A stretch of DNA of 64,000 nucleotides from positions 19,943,679-20,007,678 of the forward strand of contig NC_091195.1 in assembly GCF_040958095.1 (NCBI RefSeq), read 5' to 3'. The position numbers and the translations under genes are program-made. Shown in pieces: positions 19,949 through 34,282 of this stretch (positions within the stretch are counted from its first letter, which is position 1; the number at the start of each line of letters is the position of its first letter). The DNA comes from Procambarus clarkii (taxonomy: Eukaryota > Arthropoda > Malacostraca > Decapoda > Cambaridae). A model generated the notes under the pieces. That model made no database searches, had not been told where the DNA came from, and worked only from the letters and a program-made list of their open reading frames with translations.

Positions 19949-22604
19949 CTAGGTCTTCTAGACTCGGAAGGCTTGGCAGGTGATGTATGAAGACAGGCAG
20001 TTGATGTAGTGTGAGGCGCAGGTCAAGGACTTCGAGGGTGTGAGGCAGGAGGGGTATGGCTGCTTCAGACAAGTAACCTTTAAACCACTTTAAGGTACAC
20101 TGACTGCCAGGGGCTGTTAGCCTTTCCAAAAATTTGTATGATAAGTCGTTATTTCTGCTGTAAAGAGGACCTTCAAATTGTATGTCTATGGTTACTACAT
20201 TATTTGCAAGCTCAGACAGTGCAGACAGGAGTTGGTTTAATTGTGGTGTATCGTCTAAGCACAGGAAGATTTCCTCAGGCGTCACCTCCCTCAGAACAGG
20301 CGGCAGGAAAACACACGAGAGAACACTGCTTATTGACCACTTGTGTTTTGTACGCAGCTTCTCACACACGGCTTGGATGACGTGCTTACTCTCGCGGGAC
20401 TCTGCTACGTGCTTCAACAGCTCGTCATCAATCGATTTTTTTCCCATTTCGCACAGAAGATCAACTATATGAGTAATGAACTTGTGCTCTACTCCTTGGG
20501 CACTCAGCACACCGGTAGTGCTGAGTAAAATGCTCTGCCATCTGGAACGCTCAACAATTTCGTCTGTCGTGACGTCTGATTTCTGCAGATGATCTGGCGA
20601 GAAACCTATTTGCGTATGCACAACATCCTTCAGGAGGTCAGTAATTCTAGAGCTTTTCTCTGACACACACTGTTGTTCTCGATAGTCTCCTTCTCCCTCC
20701 TTCCTCAACTGAGCGACCAGCCCCCTGCTGGCACAATACTCCTGGTACCTGGCGTGAAAATAACCAAACACCGTCACCACATCGAGGCCCCGACGGTAGC
20801 TGGTTCTTGTTAAATAGTTGGACAAGACCTCCTCCTGCGGCAGTCCCAGAGTGTCACACTTCTCCCTAATCTCCGCTTCTGTCTCTGGCCAAAGGTCGTA
20901 CTCCTGCCTCTTGATCCCTCTTAAACTGACCTCTTCAAAAAACCTCAAAAACTTCTCACAACTTCTTTTGGGGTCAGTCACCTGATCTATGAGTCTGGAC
21001 ACCAGTTTTTTGGTTATGAAGTCATGAATCTTCTCATAGACTTGAGTGTTTGTGGTGAGACTGTTAAATTCTTCTGGAGCCTCGACGCACAGCAGCGCCA
21101 ACAAGATCAAGGTGAGTGGAGTGTTGAGGTACTCGCCCAGGAACTCACTCATCTGTTCCAGCCGCTGGGTAAATTTCTCTTTGACACTCTGTTGGCTCTC
21201 TTCCTCCACCAGCACCTTGGTGATTCTCTCGGCGAACTCCGCGTGACGTTCTGGAGTGATGCCCAAGACGAGGATGTTGTAGCAAGGTCTGGTGTGTGGG
21301 ACGAGCAGTGACAGTTGTTGGTCCCACCCCGGCCGTGTGGTTATCACCAACCTCACATCCTTGCCAGGCAGGTGCAACAGCTCCTTCACCAGCCTTCTTG
21401 AATACTTGTTGACCTCGTCGTAGCCGTCAATCAGGACTAATATATTTAAGCTCAAGATTGTCTCCTTAAATAATATGAAGTCGGCATCAGAATCACGAAG
21501 TGTTTGAGGCAGCAACTGGCGGAGGAGATCATCGAAGGTATTAAGATGTGTGTTCCTACACTGTACATAGAAAACGAGGTCCTCAGTGCCCAGGTGACGT
21601 ATGGCAGCAGGGTCCTCTACCCACTTCTCGAGGATGAGCTTGAGTAACGTTGTCTTGCCCATACCACCTTCCCCCGTCAGGAGGACACACTGAGGGACTC
21701 TTCCGTCCTCTCGTCTCATACTCAAGATGTCTTCATAGTTTATATCCCGATTCCTAGTAGCATGGGAGGGTCTTGTGTTATCCTGACCCTTGGTCGCGTG
21801 GGAGGGTCTTGCCCCTATGACGGGATTTTCAAGGAGTCGCAGTTTTGTAAAAGCAAGACTTGGGTTGTAGTTAATGTTGAGGTGGAGCCAGGGTGCGGGA
21901 AGAATCTGGTACAGCAGTTTATACACCTCAGTTAGTTCCCACTTGCTCGTCTGCTTAACCTTTTCTGTGATGTAGCTTTTGTATTTCTTATTGTCCTGAT
22001 TGAACTGAGACAAGTGCGCCACATCTGAAGGATCCAGCGGCTCTCTGACCTTCTCTAGCAGAGCACCAATATACTCTTTGACATCTCTGGTCACGTGGCT
22101 CACATCCTGGCTGTTTGTCCTACACCGGTCGCCGGCCTCAGCCAGCATCTTGGCCAATAAGTCACTGAGCTCCGTCAGTGTTGACGTAAGATCTTGCTCT
22201 GACATTCTCACATTATCATGGGCCAACGTGTTTCGGTGTTGCTTGAGGCTGTAAATGAGGTGTTCAAGTGATGGTCCCTGAGGCCCTGGAGTGGTCCACG
22301 TGGGGTCATTCATCTTAGCCAGACCACACACATGTTGCAGGAGTTTATACAACAGGGTGATGTCAAAAGTTGCCGCGTCAGAGGAAGCTTCGAGTTTATC
22401 CCTCTGGTAATCATCGAAGATACGCTTGTACTGAGTATTGGTGTACCCCAAGTCCTGAGTGAGGTAAGTCCCTACTGGGAAGGTGCCCCGGTACGACCAC
22501 ATAAACACACTTGCTAGCGCGTCTCGTCCTGCCTTAGTCACAGCCAGTCCATACCACAGTCTGTTCACATCTTCCAGTTGGATAACGGGACTTAAGGCCG
22601 CCAT
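19949..22604 (-). CDS. HEPN-NACHT receptor-like protein, exon 1 (copy 1)
   Basis: This exon encodes 885 codons plus one base. I start at the ATG at 22604 (AAT before, G after, a good initiation context); a longer frame upstream begins only at GTG. Numbering from that Met, a DZIP3-like HEPN domain covers about residues 10-160 with the R-x4-H motif HRNTLAH (R124, H129). A short duplicated linker has RPSHAT twice (about 266-282). The NACHT domain follows with Walker A GEGGMGKTT (311-319), Walker B ILVLIDGYDEV (388-398) and the sensor stretch RLVITTRPG (418-426). An LRR-like start, LPHTLEVLDLRLTLHQLP, precedes the donor CTAG/GTAAAT at 19949. In this family NACHT is an ATP-driven oligomerisation switch of cytosolic sensors. 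An innate-immune role is inferred; the ligand is unknown. Confidence 0.85.
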
Positions 22605-22794
22605 ATTGAGCCGTATGATTCTCCTCACACAAGTGTTATCAAGCTTCACAAAAGCAGTAAATGTCCCACGCTGGTTTTGTTATTATATTATGTATAAAAA
22701 TATAACATTGTTTCCCACTGTTGGGAACAGGAAACTTGTGAGGTTTATTGAGGCCTTCTTAAGCCAACGACGGTCCTTCCTCAGGATTCAACCC

Positions 22795-22905
22795 TGACTG
22801 ATTTCCGGGTACTTAGTTACTGCTAAATGAACAGAGGTATCAGGTGTAAGGAGACATGTCTTGACGTCTCACACTGCAAATGAATCAAACTCGGGTCCAG
22901 TCGGT
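22795..22905 (-). mobile_element. Diverged SINE relic (family 2)
   Basis: GGGTACTTAGTTACTGCTAA and CTCGGGTCC resemble the body and B-box region of the SINE at 35237-35505. Heavily decayed. Confidence 0.4.
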
Positions 22906-23329
22906 AATGATCCGGCTGCTCCAACCACAATACAGTTCACTTAATTGATTACAAAATATATGTGGTTTCCAAATAAACCATAATTAAGGAAATGTGTTCA
23001 CGTGTAATTGTTGTTTATGCAATGTACTGTCCCAACTTTACTGGTTATTTTCAATTTATTCAGTTTTAGTTCATTTCTTCTGTCTTCCTAACTCTCAGAT
23101 TTCTGGCATCTGGAAAAAAACATGTAGCATTTTTAATACAAGATATTAGTGTTAAATATTGGGTCAGAAATACATTTTTGAATACAATAAAACACATAAA
23201 ATTCCAAAGCCTGCTTCCTGTATATTTGTTTTATTTTATATCATAAAACTTTCCATGTTTTAACATAACTCCTGTTATCACTGACTGTTGACTTCTGAGT
23301 TTGAGTAATAATGGTGCTCATTTTCTCCC
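22906..23329. other. AT-rich stretch, nothing recognised
   Basis: No ORF with recognisable content and no clear repeat structure. It lies upstream of the receptor gene's first coding exon and may include its promoter, but I see no clear core element. Confidence 0.5.
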
Positions 23330-23545
23330 ACAGAAAATGGACGTGTGAAGTTGGGAATGTTATTATCTGCCATTATCTTGTTCTTTTGAGGGCCTATTAA
23401 GATTATGCAGTTCAATTTGGTCACCGTACAATATAAATGATATTGTATGGTGACCAAACTGAACTGCATAATCTTAACAGGTCCTTACAGAACAAGATAA
23501 TGGCAGATAATAACATTACCAACTTCACACCATCCATTTTATCAA
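23330..23545. repeat. Imperfect palindrome, about 95-bp arms
   Basis: Arms meet near 23433. Matching blocks include ATAATGGCAGATAATAACAT with its complement and AGTTCAATTTGGTCACC with GGTGACCAAACTGAACT. Non-coding foldback element. Confidence 0.75.
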
Positions 23546-23627
23546 GCTAGAACCTTGGGGCTAGCCTCTCTCACCACTATATATAATGGACTAATTTCAC
23601 TTGAACACGAAAAGGGAAGAATGACAA

Positions 23628-23778
23628 TTTATGACTATTTATTGCCTGTCCCTACCTCCTCATCACAATCGACTTGAGAATGGTCCAGGACGGACCGAAA
23701 CGTCGTCGTCCCTTCAACTTCTAGTGTGTGGTCTGGTCAACATACTTCAGCCCCGTTATTGTGACTCCTCGCCTGCAT
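23628..23778 (+). mobile_element. Short PLE-terminal insertion with 11-bp target duplication
   Basis: 151 bp bounded by AAGAATGACAA on both sides (23617-23627 and 23779-23789). It contains a hammerhead-like motif and ends TCGCCTGCA, the same end as the copy-2 insertion at 47715-47965. That longer relative carries sequence from a PLE 3' region, which ties this piece to PLEs. Confidence 0.75.
23670..23708 (+). ncRNA. Hammerhead-like motif
   Basis: Stem I CGAC (23670-23673)/GTCG (23705-23708). Core TTGAGAA (23674-23680) plus T. Stem II GGTCC/GGACC (23682-23686, 23692-23696). GAAA (23697-23700), then CGTC: the A-C-G-T around the core is self-complementary, as in hammerheads that work as dimers. 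U3/A8 replace C3/G8. Confidence 0.55.
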
Positions 23779-23782
23779 AAGA

Positions 23783-24097
23783 ATGACAAAATTGATCTCA
23801 AGAATTAGAACCCTCCCGTACGAAGAGAGATTAAAGAAGCTTTATTTAAACATTCTTTGGAATACGAAAATTATATGTGACATAATTCATGTACACAAAA
23901 GGATGAAAATTTATATAAAAGATAATAATAATTTGTTAAATATATCACCACAAAATAGAACCCGAAACAATAAATCTGTATCTATAAAAATTAATGTCTA
24001 TCAGAGGTTGAAGGCTAGAAGCTTGGGGCTAGCCTCACCAAATTTTTTAACAGTAATTGCTGTTGGGTACGTGCCCAACAGGGTATGGCATATATGA
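23783..24097 (+). pseudogene. LINE C-terminal remnant
   Basis: The frame starts with ISRIRTLPYEERLKKLYL, a typical LINE C-terminal motif. The rest (SVSIKINVYQRLKARSLGLA) is degenerate. Family not assigned. A related phrase, CTTGGGGCTAGCCTC, also occurs at 23553. Confidence 0.5.
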
Positions 24098-24424
24098 ACC
24101 GAGTGCCATTTAACACAGTGCCAAAGTTACCCCCCCCCCATTACGATTTTGCAATATGTTAAACTGAATTTCGAATTATTAATTAATTTTCTTCCTAGGG
24201 TACCCAGCTGAACTTGTATTTTTCTTTCTCTCTACCTCCCCTCTCTTCCCCTCTCCCTTTCCAGCCTGTTGTCGTCGTGTCGTCGGGGTTAAAAGGCGCA
24301 GTAGTCACAATGAGACACTGAGCCGTGCCAGGTGACGAAGTGGTCACCACTGGGGCTTGGGGGCTCGAACCAGAGGAGGGAGGGGGTTAGTCAGGAGGAT
24401 CAAAGGAGGAGCTTGGTCTGGGCC

Positions 24425-27400
24425 CCACTATCAACAGTCTTTCTTCTGAACTAGCAACAGTCTTTCTTCTGAACTAGCAACAGTCTTTCTTCTGAACTAG
24501 CAACAGTCTTTCTTCTGAACTAGCAACAGTCTTTCTTCTGAACTAGCAACAGTCTTCTGAACTAGCAACAGTCTTCTGAACTATCACCAGTCTTCTGAAC
24601 TAGCAACAGTCTTCTGAACTAGCAACAGTCTTCCTTCTGAACTAGCAACAGTCTTCTGAACTAGCAACAGTCTTCCTTCTGAACTAGCAACAGTCTTCCT
24701 TCTGAACTAGCAACACTCTTCCTTCTGAACTAGCAACAGTCTTCTGAACTAGCAACAGTCTTTCTTCTGAACTAGCAACAGTCTTCTGAACTAGCACCAG
24801 TCTTCCTTCTGAACTAGCAACAGTCTTCCTTCTGAACTAGCAACAGTCTTCCTTCTGAACTAGCAACAGTCTTCCTTCTGAACTAGCAACAGTCTTCTGA
24901 ACTAGCACCAGTCTTCCTTCTGAACTAGCACCAGTCTTCTGAACTAGCAACAGTCTTTCTTCTGAACTAGCACCAGTCTTCTGAACTAGCAACAGTCTTT
25001 CTTCTGAACTAGCACCAGTCTTCTGAACTAGCACCAGTCTTCCTTCTGAACTAGCAACAGTCTTCTGAACTAGCACCAGTCTTCCTTCTGAACTAGCACC
25101 AGTCTTTCTTCTGAACTAGCACCAGTCTTCCTTCTGAACTAGCAACAGTCTTCTGAACTAGCACCAGTTTTCCTTCTGAACTAGCAACACTCTTCTGAAC
25201 TAGCACCAGTCTTTCTTCTGAACTAGCACCAGTCTTCTGAACTAGCACCAGTCTTTCTTCTGAACTAGCACCAGTCTTCTGAACTAGCACCAGTCTTCTG
25301 AACTAGCACCAGTCTTCTGAACTAGCACCAGTCTTCCTTCTGAACTAGCAACAGTCTTCTGAACTAGCACCAGTCTTTCTTCTGAACTAGCACCAGTCTT
25401 CTGAACTAGCACCAGTCTTCTGAACTAGCAACAGTCTTCTGAACTAGCAACAGTCTTCCTTCTGAACTAGCAACAGTCTTCTGAACTAGCACCAGTCTTC
25501 CTTCTGAACTAGCAACAGTCTTCTGAACTAGCACCAGTCTTTCTTCTGAACTAGCACCAGTCTTCCTTCTGAACTAGTAACAGTCTTCTGAACTAGCACC
25601 AGTCTTCCTTCTGAACTAGCAACAGTCTTCTGAACTAGCACCAGTCTTCCTTCTGAACTAGCAACAGTCTTCTGAACTAGCACCAGTCTTTCTTCTGAAC
25701 TAGCAACAGTCTTCTGAACTAGCAACAGTCTTCCTTCTGAACTAGCAACAGTCTTTCTTCTGAACTAGCAACAGTCTTCTGAACTAGCAACAGTCTTCTG
25801 AACTAGCAACAGTCTTCCTTCTGAACTAGCAACAGTCTTTCTTCTGAACTAGCAACAGTCTTCTGAACTAGCAACAGTCTTTCTTCTGAACTAGCAACAG
25901 TCTTCCTTCTGAACTAGCAACAGTCTTCTGAACTAGCACCAGTCTTCCTTCTGAACTAGCAACAGTCTTCTGAACTAGCAACAGTCTTCTGAACTAGCAA
26001 CAGTCTTCCTTCTGAACTAGCAACAGTCTTCTGAACTAGCACCAGTCTTCCTTCTGAACTAGCAACAGTCTTCCTTCTGAACTAGCAACAGTCTTCTAAA
26101 CTAGCAACAGTCTTCCTTCTGAACTAGCAACAGTCTTCCTTCTGAACTAGCAACAGTCTTTCTTCTGAACTAGCAACAGTCTTCTGAACTAGCAACAGTC
26201 TTCTGAACTAGCAACAGTCTTCCTTCTGAACTAGCAACAGTCTTCTGAACTAGCAACATTCTTCCTTCTGAACTAGCAACAGTCTTCCTTCTGAACTAGC
26301 AACAGTCTTCTGAACTAGCAACAGTCTTCCTTCTGAACTAGCAACAGTCTTCCTTCTGAACTAGCAACAGTCTTTCTTCTGAACTAGCAACAGTCTTCTG
26401 AACTAGCAACAGTCTTCTGAACTAGCAACAGTCTTTCTTCTGAACTAGCAACAGTCTTCTGAACTAGCAACAGTCTTTCTTCTGAACTAGCAACAGTCTT
26501 CTGAACTAGCAACAGTCTTCCTTCTGAACTAGCAACAGTCTTCTGAACTAGCAACAGTCTTCCTTCTGAACTAGCAACAGTCTTCTGAACTAGCAACAGT
26601 CTTTCTTCTGAACTAGCAACAGTCTTCTGAACTAGCAACAGTCTTCCTTCTGAACTAGCAACAGTCTTCTGAACTAGCAACAGTCTTTCTTCTGAACTAG
26701 CAACAGTCTTCTGAACTAGCAACAGTCTTCCTTCTGAACTAGCAACAGTCTTCCTTCTGAACTAGCAACAGTCTTTCTTCTGAACTAGCAACAGTCTTCT
26801 GAACTAGCAACAGTCTTTCTTCTGAACTAGCAACAGTCTTCTGAACTAGCAACAGTCTTCCTTCTGAACTAGCAACAGTCTTCCTTCTGAACTAGCAACA
26901 GTCTTCTGAACTAGCAACAGTCTTCTGAACTAGCAACAGTCTTCTGAACTAGCAACAGTCTTCTGAACTAGCAACAGTCTTCTGAACTAGCAACAGTCTT
27001 TCTTCTGAACTAGCACCAGTCTTCTGAACTAGCAACAGTCTTTCTTCTGAACTAGCACCAGTCTTCTGAACTAGCACCAGTCTTCCTTCTGAACTAGCAA
27101 CAGTCTTCTGAACTAGCAACAGTCTTCTGAACTAGCAACAGTCTTCCTTCTGAACTAGCAACAGTCTTTCTTCTGAACTAGCAACAGTCTTCTGAACTAG
27201 CAACAGTCTTTCTTCTGAACTAGCAACAGTCTTCTGAACTAGCACCAGTCTTCCTTCTGAACTAGCAACAGTCTTTCTTCTGAACTAGCAACAGTCTTTC
27301 TTCTGAAATAGCAACAGTCTTCCTTCTGAAATAGCACCAGTCTTCCTTCTGAACTAGCACCAGTCTTCCTTCTGAACTAGCAACAGTCTTTCTTCTGAAC

Positions 27401-30400
27401 TAGCAACAGTCTTTCTTCTGAACTAGCACCAGTCTTCCTTCTGAACTAGCACCAGTCTTCCTTCTGAACTAGCAACAGTCTTTCTTCTGAACTAGCAACA
27501 GTCTTCCTTCTGAACTAGCAACAGTCTTTCTTCTGAACTAGCAACAGTCTTCTGAACTAGCAACAGTCTTTCTTCTGAACTAGCACCAGTCTTTCTTCTG
27601 AACTAGCAACAGTCTTCTGAACTAGCAACAGTCTTCTGAACTAGCACCAGTCTTTCTTCTGAACTAGCAACAGTTTTCTGAACTAGCAACAGTCTTCTGA
27701 ACTAGCACCAGTCTTCCTTCTGAACTAGCAACAGTCTTCTGAACTAGCACCAGTCTTTCTTCTGAACTAGCAACAGTCTTCTGAACTAGCACCAGTCTTT
27801 CTTCTGAACTAGCAACAGTCTTCTGAACTAGCACCAGTCTTTCTTCTGAACTAGCAACAGTCTTCTGAACTAGCACCAGTCTTTCTTCTGAACTAGCAAC
27901 AGTCTTCTGAACTAGCACCAGTCTTTCTTCTGAACTAGCACCAGTCTTTCTTCTGAACTAGCAACAGTCTTCTGAACTAGCAACAGTCTTCCCTCTGAAC
28001 TAGCACCAGTCTTCTGAACTAGCAACAGTCTTCCTTCTGAACTAGCAACAGTCTTCCTTCTGAACTAGCAACAGTCTTCCTTCTGAACTAGCAACAGTCT
28101 TCCTTCTGAACTAGCAACAGTCTTTCTTCTGAACTAGCAACAGTCTTCCTTCTGAACTAGCAACAGTCTTCCTTCTGAACTAGCAACAGTCTTTCTTCTG
28201 AACTAGCAACAGTCTTCCTCCTGAACTAGCAACAGTCTTCCTTTTGAACTAGCAACAGTCTTCTGAACTAGCAACAGTCTTCCTTCTGAACTAGCAACAG
28301 TCTTCCTTCTGAACTAGCAACAGTCTTCTGAACTAGCAACAGTCTTCCTTCTGAACTAGCAACAGTCTTCTGAACTAGCAACAGTCTTCCTTCTGAACTA
28401 GCACCAGTCTTCTGAACTAGCACCAGTCTTCTGACCTAGCACCAGTCTTCCTTCTGAACTAGCAACAGTCTTCTGAACTAGCAACAGTCTTCTGAACTAG
28501 CAACAGTCTTCCTTCTGAACTAGCAACAGTCTTTCTTCTGAACTAGCAACAGTCTTCTGAACTAGCAACAGTCTTTCTTCTGAACTAGCAACAGTCTTCT
28601 GAACTAGCACCAGTCTTCCTTCTGAACTAGCAACAGTCTTTCTTCTGAACTAGCAACAGTCTTCTGAACTAGCAACAGTCTTTCTTCTGAACTAGCAATA
28701 GTCTTCTGAACTAGCACCAGTCTTCCTTCTGAACTAGCAACAGTCTTTCTTCTGAACTAGCAACAGTCTTCTGAACTAGCAACAGTCTTTCTTCTGAACT
28801 AGCACCAGTCTTTCTTCTGAACTAGCAACAGTCTTCTGAACTAGCAACAGTCTTCTGAACTAGCACCAGTCTTTCTTCTGAACTAGCAACAGTTTTCTGA
28901 ACTAGCACCAGTCTTCCTTCTGAACTAGCAACAGTCTTCTGAACTAGCACCAGTCTTCCTTCTGAACTAGCAACAGTCTTCTGAACTAGCACCAGTCTTT
29001 CTTCTGAACTAGCAACAGTCTTCTGAACTAGCACCAGTCTTTCTTCTGAACTAGCAACAGTCTTCTGAACTAGCACCAGTCTTTCTTCTGAACTAGCAAC
29101 AGTCTTCTGAACTAGCACCAGTCTTTCTTCTGAACTAGCAACAGTCTTCTGAACTAGCACCAGTCTTTCTTCTGAACTAGCACCAGTCTTTCTTCTGAAC
29201 TAGCAACAGTCTTCTGAACTAGCAACAGTCTTCCCTCTGAACTAGCACCAGTCTTCTGAACTAGCAACAGTCTTCCTTCTGAACTAGCAACAGTCTTCCT
29301 TCTGAACTAGCAACAGTCTTCCTTCTGAACTAGCAACAGTCTTCCTTCTGAACTAGCAACAGTCTTTCTTCTGAACTAGCAACAGTCTTCCTTCTGAACT
29401 AGCAACAGTCTTCCTTCTGAACTAGCAACAGTCTTTCTTCTGAACTAGCAACAGTCTTCCTCCTGAACTAGCAACAGTCTTCCTTCTGAACTAGCAACAG
29501 TCTTCTGAACTAGCAACAGTCTTCCTTCTGAACTAGCAACAGTCTTCCTTCTGAACTAGCAACAGTCTTCTGAACTAGCAACAGTCTTCCTTCTGAACTA
29601 GCAACAGTCTTCTGAACTAGCAACAGTCTTCCTTCTGAACTAGCACCAGTCTTCTGAACTAGCACCAGTCTTCTGAACTAGCACCAGTCTTCCTTCTGAA
29701 CTAGTAACAGTCTTCTGAACTAGCAGCAGTCTTCTGAACTAGCAACAGTCTTCCTTCTGAACTAGCAACAGTCTTTCTTCTGAACTAGCAACAGTCTTCT
29801 GAACTAGCAACAGTCTTTCTTCTGAACTAGCAACAGTCTTCTGAACTAGCACCAGTCTTCCTTCTGAACTAGCAACAGTCTTTCTTCTGAACTAGCAACA
29901 GTCTTCTGAACTAGCAACAGTCTTTCTTCTGAACTAGCAATAGTCTTCTGAACTAGCACCAGTCTTCCTTCTGAACTAGCAACAGTCTTTCTTCTGAACT
30001 AGCAACAGTCTTCTGAACTAGCAACAGTCTTTCTTCTGAACTAGCACCAGTCTTTCTTCTGAACTAGCAACAGTCTTCTGAACTAGCAACAGTCTTCTGA
30101 ACTAGCACCAGTCTTTCTTCTGAACTAGCAACAGTCTTCTGAACTAGCACCAGTCTTCCTTCTGAACTAGCAACAGTCTTCTGAACTAGCACCAGTCTTC
30201 CTTCTGAACTAGCAACAGTCTTCTGAACTAGCACCAGTCTTTCTTTTGAACTAGCACCAGTCTTTCTTCTGAACTAGCACCAGTCTTTCTTCTGAACTAG
30301 CAACAGTCTTCTGAACTAGCACCAATCTTTCTTCTGAACTAGCAACAGTCTTCTGAACTAGCACCAGTCTTTCTTCTGAACTAGCAACAGTCTTCTGAAC

Positions 30401-31310
30401 TAGCACCAGTCTTTCTTCTGAACTAGCACCAGTCTTTCTTCTGAACTAGCAACAGTCTTCTGAACTAGCAACAGTCTTCCCTCTGAACTAGCACCAGTCT
30501 TCTGAACTAGCAACAGTCTTCCTTCTGAACTAGCAACAGTCTTCCTTCTGAACTAGCAACAGTCTTCCTTCTGAACTAGCAACAGTCTTCCTTCTGAACT
30601 AGCAACAGTCTTCCTTCTGAACTAGCAACAGTCTTCCCTCTGAACTAGCAACAGTCTTCCTTCTGAACTAGCAACAGTCTTCCCTCTGAACTAGCAACAG
30701 TCTTCCCTCTGAACTAGCAACAGTCTTCCTTCTGAACTAGCAACAGTCTTCCTTCTGAACTAGCAACAGTCTTCCCTCTGAACTAGCAACAGTCTTCCTT
30801 CTGAACTAGCAACAGTCTTCCTTCTGAACTAGCAACAGTCTTCCTTCTGAACTAGCAACAGTCCTCTGAACTAGCAACAGTCTTCCTTCTGAACTAGCAA
30901 CAGTCTTCTGAACTAGCAACAGTCTTCCTTCTGAACTAGCAACAGTCTTCTGAACTAGCAACAGTCTTCCTTCTGAACTAGCAACAGTCTTCCCTCTGAA
31001 CTAGCAACAGTCTTCTGAACTAGCAACAGTCTTCCTTCTGAACTAGCAACAGTCTTCCTTCTGAACTAGCAACAGTCTTCTGAACTAGCAACAGTCTTCC
31101 TTCTGAACTAGCAACAGTCTTCCTTCTGAACTAGCAACAGTTCTGAACTAGCAACAGTTTTCCTTCTGAACTAGCAACAGTCTTCCCTCTGAACTAGCAC
31201 CAGTCTTCTGAACTAGCAACAGTCTTATGAACTAGCAACAGTCTTCCTTCTGAACTAGCAACAGTCTTCTGAACTAGCAACAGTCTTCCCTCTGAACTAG
31301 CAAGTCTTCA
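24425..31310. repeat. 6.9-kb minisatellite of 19-bp and 23-bp units with higher-order structure
   Basis: The basic unit is GAACTAGCAACAGTCTTCT (19 bp) or the same with CTTC/TTTC added (23 bp), with CAAC/CACC variants. Where 19 and 23 alternate, 42 bp gives a 14-residue open repeat on the minus strand (LVQKTVASSEERLL). From about 27.5 to 30.6 kb a long block recurs with a period near 1.24 kb. The frames start and stop with the repeat pattern and are not genes. Confidence 0.97.
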
Positions 31311-31602
31311 TTTTCAACTTAAGTTGCACTTAATGACAGAACCAGTAAGATCCAGAACCAGTTATATATGGTTACAGCCACGGTGTAGCCATATATAACA
31401 ACTGGGAAGTGTGGAAGGTCACCCCACACGCAGATATGAAGATAAGACCCACAAGAGACTGATAACAGTGATAGGAATCATGGCTGCTGATACTGGCTAC
31501 ATATCCCCCAGAAGTTGCACATCACATGTAGCGAATTGATAAAATCATCATTATTTAACATCTGCGTGTAAATATTTAAAGTTAAAAATATACAAAAGCT
31601 TT

Positions 31603-33931
<2,329 letters not shown>

Positions 33932-34012
<81 letters not shown>
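33932..34012. repeat. (TA)n microsatellite at PLE 3' end
   Basis: Pure TA replacing the last 27 codons of the PLE endonuclease. Confidence 0.95.
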
Positions 34013-34016
<4 letters not shown>

Positions 34017-34171
34017 AAAATCCACAGAGAAATATGAAATGAGGTGAACGTTTCGGCTTTGTTAAAGCCTTTGTCAACACCAGACTGATTGAGTCAGTCT
34101 GGTGTTGACAAAGGCTTTAACAAAGCCGAAACGTTCACCTCATTTCATATTTCTCTGTGGATTTTCCGCAT
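34013..34171. repeat. Near-perfect 159-bp palindrome with two hammerhead-like motifs
   Basis: Arms of about 75 bp start GCGGAAAATCCACAGAGAAA and meet at CAGACTGATTGAGTCAGTCTG. (TA)n lies on the left, and a short TA tract on the right (34204-34224). Each arm carries one hammerhead-like motif: plus strand 34101-34139, minus strand 34081-34043. Confidence 0.85.
34101..34139 (+). ncRNA. Hammerhead-like motif (right arm of palindrome)
   Basis: Stem I GGTG (34101-34104)/CACC (34136-34139). Core TTGACAA (34105-34111) plus A. Stem II GGCTTT/AAAGCC (34113-34118, 34122-34127). GAAA (34128-34131), then CGTT. The mirror copy on the minus strand is 34081-34043. Confidence 0.55.
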
Positions 34172-34203
34172 AAAATGATCAGTGTTTTGTGATCGTCAAT
34201 TGC

Positions 34204-34234
<31 letters not shown>

Positions 34235-34282
34235 AAAAGTAACTTTATTAAAATGTTCATTACCTTAATTATTATTATCATT

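Noticed and set aside
24837-29160. Proteins made of a 14-residue repeat with LVQKT and ASSE on the minus strand
   Set aside because: They appear only where 19-bp and 23-bp units alternate to give 42 bp, and start and stop with array irregularities.
24425-31310. CRISPR array
   Set aside because: Units abut without unique spacers, and the genome is eukaryotic.
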